64,000 nt of DNA from Talinum fruticosum. Its lineage: Eukaryota; Streptophyta; Magnoliopsida; Caryophyllales; Talinaceae. A program made the position numbers and the translations under genes. Positions 25,801 to 35,813 of this stretch are shown in pieces. Numbering within the stretch: the first letter of the stretch is position 1; each line of letters begins with the position of its first letter. The stretch is from the NCBI GenBank assembly GCA_021018815.1, contig JAITYX010000042.1, forward strand, positions 2,495,001 to 2,559,000. The letters run 5' to 3'. The notes under the pieces were generated by a model. It was not told the origin of the DNA and searched no databases. It saw nothing but the letters and a program-made list of their open reading frames with translations.

Positions 25801-28800
25801 AGCCATATCATCCTCCTCGTCCATATAAGGCAAGTTTGTTTCTATCTGACAGTAACCTCTAAGGATTCTCAACAACTTGAATATGCAACTATGCTTTGAA
25901 ATCTGTTTAACAGTGAAGACCTGGGTTAATGAAAATTATGTTGCATTTTGCCATGAAAAACAAATTATTCACAGGCATGCAATTTTACTATTCTTCTGTC
26001 TTTTGCAGGCAGTTCCTCATACACGGAGGGAAGCTAATGACTCTTTTAACGACGAGACGTTTGGTTCGACGGACTCTACAACCGAGGATAGAGTTGAAGA
26101 GGAAAAGAAACGGAGAGGTATGTCTATTCTCCTGCATCACCAATTTTAGACAATAGGTATATAATTTTGTTTCTCTATTGTTCCTAGATCAACTAACATC
26201 ATTGTTGACTTACAAAATTCAAAAAAGGCAAAAGGAGAAGAGGGTGTAGATAAGGCTTTAAAAGTTAAAACTATAACCTAGATCAAGGCTATACATAAAA
26301 GTTGTGGCACCGCCTACCGAGCCAGGAACCTTATTTTCAAAAGTACAAGATTTTAATTTTACTCAAAAGTTTATTGTCATTATTTTTTTCAGCTGAGTTC
26401 GAGCTTATGAGGAAGGAGCAGCAAAAAGCTCTTCAAGAGAAACAGAAATCAGGCAAGCTTGAGGATCCATTCACTGATATTGTCGGCCTGCTCGAAAGTC
26501 CCAATGATAGGAAAACCAGCAGTGACTTGGATAAAGTATTGAAACAAGCTCCACACGATGACTCTGACAAGATACCTGTTCACTCGCAAGCTATTCCATC
26601 TAGGCCTCTTGTACCCCCTGGCTTTGTGAATAGTGCTGTTGATAAGGGCTCCACTGCCAAGTCTCTTGCGCATGGTGATTTATCAGAGGTAAGCCTTTTT
26701 CTTTTTTTGGATTTTTTCTATTTCCCATCAAAATTTTGTTGTTGGTTAAAATGGGGATTTGTGACCATGGTAATAGTTGTAGAGGCTGACAATATTGCCC
26801 CTCCCCGGGTTGGGGGGATCATGAAGGAAAAAGTTGAAAAGAACTCAGAAAGGGACAATTCTATTGGCTTGATAGGTGACTCTTTTGTTCCATTTCCTTA
26901 GGCAAGTATCTTCTTGTATTTAGCTGCAAACGGGTAATGGGGGCTTGTGTTTTAGAGTTCAGAGATCATTCATTCAACATAAGTGTGGAGTGGTACCTAC
27001 TACAAAGTAAAAACATTGAGCAGTTCAGAAAGAAGTATTTGTTGTGACCTTGCATGAGTTGCATCTCTTGCATTAGGATGGTCTTATTGACTGTAGAAGG
27101 AAAAAAAGAATTTTCAATTATGTGAATGACTGATGTAGTAAGGAGGAGGATCTTACCATAAGGGTCAGGATTGCTTATTGCTGTTGGGCTAACCTTCTTT
27201 TGTCACAAATTTGGCCTCAAAGCTACCATATGGTTGTTTTTCTTCCTTTGAGCTCCCTTTCAGTTGTTTACGCTTTTGCGTGGTTATGTATGAGGGAGGA
27301 AGATCTAACCATGAGGGACAGGATCCCTTTTGGCTTCTGGCTACCCTTCTTCCGTCACGAATGTGGACCTCAAGGCTATGATAGGTTCCTTTTTCTGTCT
27401 GTTTGTAAACGCCATCCTTCATAGGCTTGTCCACATCTTTGGACCTAAAAGCCATGCTAGTAATAAGTGCCTTTTTTTTGGGTGCGCCCGGGGGTGGTTG
27501 TGTCCTGCAAGGACCTGTGATCCCTCTCTCTCCCTCTGCAGGTTTAGGGTGGGTGAGAGGTCTTTGCTTGCATTTATTTGCCACTTGATTCTGCTTTATT
27601 CTTGTTTTGTGCTCCATTGATCAGGTTTTGTTGCAGATTGATGGCAGTAATAACTTTTCTCTTGTGTCATTTCTTTTTCTTTGATCCAATTCTAATTTGT
27701 TGTCTGCCAGCTTTTAAATTTGTCATTCCCTAGAGACAGTTGTGTAATGATTTTCTGCCAATCTGCCCTTATTCTTGGCCTTAGCTTCATCCTGCTTCTG
27801 CCACTTTGTCTTCCCTTTCCCCCATTCCTCCTCTCTCGAACACCCCCTCCCCTTTAAGGTCAATACCCCTCTCTGTACAAAGCACTCAGGGTATACACTG
27901 GAGATTACGTCTACTTCATTGTTATTCCGTCGATTCTAATTTCTACTTATAAAACATATGATATATTTAAAAAGAATATCTCCTATTCTTTTGACTGAAA
28001 ATCCTGTTATTTATCTCCTTCCAGCTCTTTTGAATGCATAAGAATGAAATTTTTGTTTACACATAGAAACCCTGTTCAAATAGTTGGGAGATTTTGCGTT
28101 CGAAAATCCTCATGTCTCACTTTATGCGCACATCCTTCGCTACTATAGGTTGGGAAATCTGATGTGGAAAACAGCCATCAAGATATGATAAGTGCAACTC
28201 ACTTGAGCAGCTCCAGTGAAACACATTGTGAGACCATTAGCTCAGCTGCTTTTAAGCCTAAAAAATTGCTAGACTCGTCATCAGCTATTGAAGCTGTTGA
28301 TATGATGAAAGGATCAAGTCTTCCAGATGTAGGTGAAGTCCTTGAAAATGGTGAACTTTTGGTACTTGATTCTGAGGTTGCTGGACGTAAATTACTGGGT
28401 GAGCCAGGTCGCTCAACTTCTATTTTGGAAAAGCTTTTCGGCAACAATATAACAGCAAGCAATGGTGGTACATCTAACTTCGTGGAGGTATCATTTGCCA
28501 TCTCTTGCATTTTCTTTTTACTAAGCCTCTCTATTTGATAATAATTACTGTGTTGTGTCAATTCAGTTTATTTCCTAGTGCGAACTCTTGAGGCCGAAAA
28601 CCTTTTTGTGACCTGCTACGACAGTTACCTGACTTGTTTAAGTGTGGTGAGCTGGTACCTATATGCATGGTGACATTTTTTCCCAGAAGTTTGGCTGCTA
28701 ATTTTGGTCAATACTACTGTACTGCCTTAGTTCCAGTATTCCCAACATATTCACATTGCTCAAATTTCTTTCATGCATTGATTTAATGGTTGTATGGAAT

Positions 28801-31800
28801 TTAGGAGCCCCCCTCCAAAAAAAAAAAAACCATAAAACCTATCTGAAAACTAGTTTACTGAAATGGAATCTCTAAAAAATGAGTTTAATTGACCACACTG
28901 AAAAATTTGCAGTTTTTGGTTTGATTCATTTCGAAAAAGAATCTGTTAACTCCTTTTAACTGAAACTGAACATTGGCTTTTTAATTTTTAAAACCATTTT
29001 TATTAATTTGTTTTTGTTTGTGCGCGAGATCTCTTATATAAAAAGTTTATTTACGAAAGGTTTATCAGTAATGAGACCAGAAAACCGGGTTGACCAGCTA
29101 GTTTAATTCAGTTATGGTTCAGATTTTGGTCGAACTGAAATTTGCGGTTAACAAAAAGCCGATTGATAAAAAAATTTGTTTCCTTGAACTGAAAAATAGG
29201 TGAGCAGAAACTCCAGTCCACCATTTTGCGCTCCCCTAGTTTGGATGCAAGACGAGTTTGGAGACCTGATTTATGTTGGTGAAAGAATCTTGTTCATCTT
29301 GTTCATTTTGCATAAAGCCTTAACAAACAAGAATATGATTTTCTGTGCTTACCTTATTCTAGAAGGCGTGTGATTATATCTTTCTTTTGGTTATTATTTT
29401 ATAAATGCATACTTTATTTTCAGCTCAGTGGTTAAGTAGGTAGAGAAAGAAGAATAATAAGAGAGAGAGAGAGAGATCACAACTATAGGGACTAAGGGAA
29501 TTCACTCTCTATGAAAGCTAAATGACTCTTATACCTTCACGACTGGTCTAGGCCAGATTCAATTAGCTATCGTAGCTGAACTCAAAAGCCAGGTGCTTGT
29601 TTCATTCATTCATTAAATCAGCTTTCTTGCATGCTCTAATCCCTTTTAAGTGACTGAGATTTCTAGCTTAAAAAGAGATTGCTGTTTACAGACGAAAAAT
29701 GGAGTGAATAAACTTGAAAATGACTAGTGTTCAGAGGTTCTATCAAGCAGGAGTAACCTTGAATTGAACAACTATTTCTTATGTATCTGCATCAAATTGA
29801 TCATGCACTTGTTGCCCACTGCAATTTGGATTTTCTATGGGATGGCTTGGGAAAGATAAGTTCAATTCTTCAATCTTGAGACTCGGAGTCCAGGACAATC
29901 GCGAAACATGATTGGAATTTAACTTCTTACTGGCACGGGACCAAAAGAGCACACTTCATTCTTGTTAACTTGCATGGGAATCATACTGACTAGGTTCAAT
30001 CCTAGATGGATCGAGACCTTTCTCAGTCATTAATGCAATGGTTGTATGCATTCATTCATTACTAGAGTTAGCTTGTATGCAATGGTGTTGATTATACAAT
30101 GCATAAGATGGTTGATTAGTCAGGCGGTCAGTCATTAATGCTCATGGGTTGATTGTTAACTAGCCCAGATAGATCAATGACGAATAGTTTCAGACCTTGT
30201 GGATCATATCTGATTCGACCATTTGTTTACTGTGTTTAGGGCCATGATGCAAAAACAGATGATATTTGGAGCCCTAACACATTACAATCCAAGTTTGCGC
30301 GTTGGTTTCTTGAAGAAGGTAAGCTTAGCTCAATGTTTTACTGTTGAATTCATTCTAGGTCTCAAATGTATTAGTTCCTTAATTATTCTTGCAGATAAGA
30401 AACCTATGGAGGATATGTCATCAGAAAAGCCAAGTGATCTACTTTCGTTAATTGTTGGTGGTGAAAAAGGTGGCTCTGATGTGTCTGACGTAACAGTGAT
30501 GGGGTCAATTTTGACTCCTGAGGCAACGGTGGGCCACATGATTCCTGAATCGGTACATTCTACTGAGATGTCAGTACTATTGCCCAATAGTAGTGGTCAA
30601 GAACCAAAGCCTGCGGTGCTCACATGTGAAGATCTAGAGCAGTCAATTCTTTCTGAAGTGGGCGGAAATATTTCAAATTGTCAACCTTCTGGGGAAGAAA
30701 CCTCTGCTTTAGATGTGAAAGTTGGTGCTGAGGTTGATAATCAAGCTTCACATCACCTTCTTTCCTTGCTGCAGAAGGGAATGGGACCAACAAATTTGAG
30801 ATCCACGCCAAATGTGGAACAAGTATCTGTGGAGAAAGGTTCTGGTCATGAAGTTGGGAGGTCAAATGTGATTGATGACTATACAAGCAATGGCAGTGCT
30901 GACGGCTTGAACAGCTCGGGAAAAACATTGACCCTTGAAGCACTATTTGGAACAGCTTTCATGAAAGAGCTGCATTCTGCCCAAAAAATGCTGGCTCTGC
31001 ACGAGTTGGTGTGCCAGAGCCTCCTGGTCTACCCTTTTCAGTGGCTGATGGTGCACCCTTTCCTTCTTCAATGAATGATATTGGCAGTGGATTTGGTAGT
31101 CGTGATGGCAACATTTCGGCATCAAGTGATGGAATCGCTAAATTGAATGAAGCAGGACAGTGGTTAGGGTTTCATGACTCTGGAAAGGAAGTAAAGTTTT
31201 CAAAGCCACCAGCTAAAGTTGATCCTACATTTAATAGCATGGAGGGAGGCATTGAAGTAGGGCTTCCTGAAGAAGATAGCTTCATTAGCAGTCTCAGTGA
31301 TCCCATCAATAGCCAGAACTCTATGTTGGCACGTAATTCAGCTTCGTATGACAAAACCTTCCTATCGTCATCATCAAACACACCTAATGTTATTGAAAAA
31401 CTAGCTGTGCTTGGTGCAGCTCTAAAAGATGAAAGATCCATGGTAGGAAATCAGGACCCGTCTTTTTGCATGGTCCTTATGAAATGGTAAAACCTGAGCT
31501 TCCGTACCAAAATTTACATCAACAGCCATCTTCTCCTCAGCTCCATGCTGCCCAAATAAATCCAGGCAGACCGTTGTTTCATGCTCTAGATTCACATCCT
31601 GCTCATCTTGATCCTCATTTGAAGTTCATGTCTCCTGATGTTTCTATGCATAATCAGTTACCGACAAACATGGGCCACCATCCTCCAGGACCTCCACACC
31701 ATAGTGCTGGTCTGCCAGGCTTTGATCAACTTGTTCATCCTCCTATGTTGCAGCAGATGCACATGGCTGGAAATCTTGGTCCACCTCAGCTGCTGAGGGG

Positions 31801-32634
31801 ATTTCCTGGGGGTGCACCAATGCCTCCTCATCCTGGTCATAATCCTGCCGGTTATATTCCAGACCATAATCCAATACAAGGACTTGCGTTTAGTCAACGT
31901 CAGCCACAGTATGGTGGTCCATTAATGGGTCCTTCAGGTAAGAGCATTGAGCTGAAGTGCATTTTGTATTTGTACCTGTTTTGTTCCATTTGCATATATA
32001 ATCTGATTTGTAGGTGTCATCTTGCCTCTGAACTCCAAAATAATTCCATTCCCTTTTTCCAGGGATGACTTAAACTAATCCGAACTCCAATGTATGGGCC
32101 AAATATATAAAATAGTTGAAATTAAAACATTTCCATACTATATAGTATTTAAATGCAAAGTATTACGCCTGATATACAAATGCATAGATGAACTTATATT
32201 TCGCTTTTACTTTGTACATTTTACGTGTAAAGTCCTGCTTTGGTATGTGGTGCACGTTGAAAGTTTGGTGTATACTACATAGTATTTAAATGTCATAGTT
32301 TGGATTATTTTGAGCTAATTTTCCCTTTTGAGGAGGGGAGTATTTTTCGTTGTAAAAATAGAGCTACTATGAGGGTTTCTCACGCACTGACATTGGTCAG
32401 TGAAAGTTCATATGATTCTTGTCTTACCATAGTATTGCTTTGAGCTTCTGATGAAATTTACAATTCCAGGTGGTGAGCTTGGTGGTGCAAACAACCCCCG
32501 AGGCATTCCAGAGGCTGCTGGAGATGGAACTCAGGGCTAACCCGAAGCAAATGCACCCTTTTGGCGCTGGTAATGGTGGCCATAGCCGACCGATGTACGG
32601 ACACGAGCTCGACATGGGTTTTCGGTACAGATAG
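22845..32634 (+). CDS. CBE1: CBE1/RIMB3-like eIF4E-binding protein, frame broken by four homopolymer indels
   Basis: Ten coding exons: 22845-22912, 23013-23111, 23218-23407, 25636-25829, 26009-26117, 26393-26688, 28149-28487, 30240-30318, 30395-31937, 32470-32634. The family (At4g01290) binds the cap-binding protein eIF4E. The motif YTIEFLL at 29-35 fits YxxxxL-phi. Other conserved blocks are SLSELEVCKKLPSGFD, the RWDSRSSGRSD region, EPYHPPRPYK, DDIWSPN..KFARWF, TLEALFGTAFMKEL, and the tail EAFQRLLEMELRANPKQMHPF to GHELDMGFRYR. As written the frame ends at 23354 after 101 codons. Three one-base losses (G run 23349-23352, A run 30983-30988, T run 31463-31467) and one gain (C run 32495-32499) explain all breaks; allowing for them gives exactly 1028 codons. 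Intron 4 uses a GC donor. Confidence 0.88.
27141..27400. repeat. Diverged tandem duplication in CBE1 intron 6
   Basis: Two copies with a period of about 152 bases share GGAGGA.GATCT.ACCAT.AGGG.CAGGAT, CTACCCTTCTTCCGTCAC-like, and TGG.CCTCAA.GCTA segments (for example GTCAC at 27202 and 27354). A third, shorter echo may follow near 27415-27475. Open frames over it on both strands are by-products. Confidence 0.7.
29459..29476. repeat. (GA)n microsatellite in CBE1 intron 7
   Basis: Short AG dinucleotide run in the 1752-base intron 28488-30239. The rest of this intron has no recognisable gene or element. Confidence 0.8.
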
Positions 32635-33007
32635 GGGTTTGTGTTTGGTGATTGTGGATGTAATTCTATAGAGAGAGAATTATAACCATTATCTTCATCC
32701 CAGCCTCACTTTTGCTGGATGGGGTTCTATATGTTTTCACTGTAGATTGTGGATATTGTAGTTTTATTATGTGCTGGTTCCCATTGTTCTCTCTTGTCTT
32801 TCCATGACCCGAGGGATTTTCTCAAAAAAATTTCAATTTCTTTTTGGATTTTGATTTTTATTGTCAAGTTTTTGGTTAGGGATGGTGGAGAAATGGATGG
32901 TTTGGAGTGCTAGCTCAGCAACTCCGCGGTTCAACAAAGTTGAAATGGAATGAAGTTATGAAACCAAGGGATGGTGGAGAAATGGATGGTTGATGTCGTG
33001 CGTTTTG

Positions 33008-33404
33008 GTTTTGCTTGTGAAGATAGAAACCGATACCAAGAGGTATATAGATTTATATGAACATTATATGCAGCGATAAAATGAACAAATTTCAGACACG
33101 TTATATTGTGTCATTATAAATACCTACATTAACCACTTAAGTTTTGCTTGTGAATATAGAAATCGATACCAAGAGATGGATATATAGATTTATATAAACA
33201 TTATATTTAGATGTAATGACAAGAAGATAGAACAAATTTCGACACGTTATGTTGTGTCATTTTCATACCTAAATTAAACACTTTTTATGTTTACAAATTC
33301 TTATATGATAGCTAGAAGATAGAACAAATTTCGACACGTTATGTTGTTTCATTTTCATACATATATTAAACACTGTTTAAGTTTACAAATTCTTACATAA
33401 GACC
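33008..33404. repeat. Three diverged tandem copies
   Basis: Copy 1 (33008-33140) and copy 2 (33141 to about 33305) both begin GTTTTGCTTGTGAA.ATAGAAA.CGATACCAAGAG and contain ATATAGATTTATAT.AACATTATAT and GACACGTTAT.TTGTGTCATT. A third, partial copy (33309-33404) repeats AGAAGATAGAACAAATTTCG and the GACACGTTATGTTGT block. No coding potential. Confidence 0.8.
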
Positions 33405-33438
33405 GTTTCATATAAGAGTTATTGTTTGAACATTTTAA

Positions 33439-33893
33439 TGGGTGTTTGACCTAGATTTTAAAACTGTTTTTGAATTCTAAAACCGAAGTTAGGCCAAACA
33501 CTAGTTTTTAAAAAATTAAAACTATTTTTCAAAAACGATTTTGGAAAAAAACTCTTCGAAACCGAAACAAACAAATAGCTATTTCTCGTTTCTAATTTTT
33601 GAAAAACTCCGCAACAACCGCCTGGAATCCCATTCTCTCTATGTCTCTCTTATCTATTTACGTTATTTTAATTTTTCTCTCTCCTCTATCTTTATCTCTC
33701 TTCTCTCTCTTATTTTATTTTATCTCTATCTTATCTCTATCTTTCTAGAAATCTTGGCCAAACAAATTAATTATTTGAAAAACACTTATATAAAATTTAG
33801 GCCAAACACTTCAAATTTTTCTTAAAAACAATTTTCGAAAAACACTTTTTAAAAACAAAAATAAATTTTTTAAAATTAGGCCAAACATGCTCT
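33439..33893. mobile_element. MITE-like element with terminal inverted repeats
   Basis: The left end reads GGTGTTTGACCTAGATTTTA and the right end, complemented, reads CATGTTTGGCCTAATTTTAA, so the termini are imperfect inverted repeats of about 20 bases. The 455-base interior has no ORF and repeats the GGCCAAACACT motif. Flanks TTAATG and TTAATA could be remnants of a target duplication, but this is weak, so I do not assign a superfamily. Confidence 0.6.
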
Positions 33894-34971
33894 TAATATG
33901 ATTAATAACTTGTATTATAGTAATTTTTTAATTTAAGAGTGACTAATAATTCATTAATAGGTGTCTTTTATTAGAGTTACCCCTAAATGAATTATTAGTC
34001 ACCCTTTATGTATTTAAAGTTACTATAAAAGTTACGTCTCACGATCACAAGCGCAACTAGGGAAGCCATGGTCCTCATGATTATGAAAAAAATAATAATA
34101 ATGATCTTTAAAAAATATTTAATAAATTAGATTTAACAAATTAGATTAACAAATTAGATTTAATAAATTAATATTTATCAATTTTTTTAGTGATATCTAA
34201 CCTAAAAAATCTTAATCTAAAAAATAATATTTAACAAATTAAATTATGGAAAATTTTATTGATATCTATCCTAAAAAAATTAAATATTTAATAAATTAGA
34301 AAGGATAAAGATATAATACAAGTTATTTTGTAATATGGAAAATCATGAGATTATTAAATATTTTTTTAAATCTTATTATCTATCTCTCATCCTAAATATT
34401 ACTCTTTTCCTATGCCTTTTAATTTAAAATAGTGTAAATTTTATTCTCAATTATCAATTCCCAAAAGAAGTACGTTTAGCATTAATATTATATTTCTTTT
34501 AGTGACTTGATTGTTATTGGATTATTTATTATTATATTAGTTAATCTAATTTATTTGTAGTTAATAATATATTTGGTGAAATCAGCAGTTTTTGTAACTT
34601 ATGAACATAAAATTACAAAAAAAAATATATATGATTATGATTTATTATTATTGCACAAATTTTCTTCGCGTTACTATCTATAAATTAATTGTAACTAATG
34701 TTAGATATATAATAATGATTTATTTTATAATTTATGTAAATAATATTGTGTACCTCACCACCCGCCCCGATAAAATTTTCTACTTCCGTCCCTCGTTTAC
34801 GATAACGTTTGTTTCCGCCCCTACTTATGATAACGTTTAAGTGAGACGTTCTCACATAAGACTTACTATTTTAAGTTTCGGTCAATTAATAGTCAAGGAA
34901 AATAAAAAGGATGAATGAAAATGGGGAAATTATCAAACCAAAACAGCCCAAATGCCAATTTGCCCTTTTTC

Positions 34972-34976
34972 AAAAA
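34972..34976 (-). terminator. Pol III terminator of tRNA-Val
   Basis: A run of five T on the minus strand begins 12 bases past the 3' end of the tRNA gene. Confidence 0.75.
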
Positions 34977-34987
34977 GGGTAATACTT

Positions 34988-35060
34988 GTCTGAGCCCGGC
35001 TTCGAACCGGGGACCTCTAGTGTGTGAGACTAGCGTGATAACCAACTACACCACCCAGAC
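34988..35060 (-). tRNA. tRNA-Val (anticodon CAC)
   Basis: Read on the minus strand from 35060, a 73-base cloverleaf fits: acceptor GTCTGGG pairs with CTCAGAC (one G-T pair), D stem GTG/CAC, anticodon stem CTAGT/ACTAG around loop CTCACAC (anticodon CAC, reading GUG), and T stem CCCGG/CCGGG around TTCGAAG. The loop base before the closing C is G where plant tRNA-Val usually has C. CAACAA immediately upstream fits the plant CAA start motif, and TTTTT at 34976-34972 is a pol III terminator. No intron. Confidence 0.96.
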
Positions 35061-35813
35061 TTGTTGAAATCCCGTGTACACTTTTATATTTATAGATTTT
35101 GATGATTTTAAAGGCTTGTCTTTTTTAAGGGAGATGAAAATACAACTTAAATCAGCGTTCCCCTTCTAATCTTGTTAGAAAGTGTGCCGCTTTAACGGCC
35201 TTCTTGTTTTGTAAATAGCTCCTAACAGTGAAAATTTTATATTTTTGATAAACATAAAAATTTAGGAGATTAATAATCAAAACGTTTATTATATAATTAA
35301 AAATTATCTAATAAAAAAGAAATAAAATTAAAAAATAGTAAATAATATCGTCAACTCTCAAAACCATCGTCTCCCAACTTATAATATGAACTCGAGTGTA
35401 TAAATATGATGATCCGGAAAATTAAGGGGAATGAAAATTTTTTTAAGAATAATAATGAAAAATAAGGTATGAGTTTTTAAAAAAGATAAAAAATATTGGC
35501 TTCCAGTTAATAGATTGGGGATTATCATACAATTTATGAACCTCTCCCTCTCAAAAAAAAGGAAAAAGAAAAAAAAGTTGGCTGGCCGCCGGCGATAAGA
35601 ACAGGTGAAGTAAAAGTTTTCTGCATCTGATGCTGAAACACTATATAGCCATTTGAGCTTTAAGCCGTAAACACCCAGAATCACAGAAAGGCTCTCTGAT
35701 TAAGCTAAGCATTTACCATAATTGTCTCTCTCCATTGTCATCCAAATACAGAGAGAGAGAGTATAACCGCCAAAGTGGGTGATTGGGTGAGAGTACCAAG
35801 AAAGCCAAGCACA
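35061..35813. other. Upstream region of LCBK2
   Basis: AT-rich spacer followed by a probable promoter. TATATA at 35642-35647 sits about 170 bases before the start codon, and a GA repeat (about 35751-35760) lies in the presumed leader. No gene recognised. Confidence 0.5.

Larger units (their letters stand above)
32635..34987. other. Repeat-rich spacer after the CBE1-like gene
   Basis: Holds the 3' flank, a 24-base direct repeat (from 32879 and 32968), a three-copy diverged repeat (33008-33404), a MITE-like element (about 33439-33893) and then about 1 kb of strongly AT-rich DNA with short TTAGATT/AACAAATTAGATT repeats near 34120-34160. No gene found. Confidence 0.6.

Noticed and set aside
27189..27617. 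142-residue minus-strand ORF in CBE1 intron 6
   Set aside because: It covers the tandem repeat and the host intron has good splice sites; no conserved motif is visible.
35775..35813. In-frame N-terminal extension of LCBK2
   Set aside because: It would need a GTG start; the ATG at 35814 is the first in frame.
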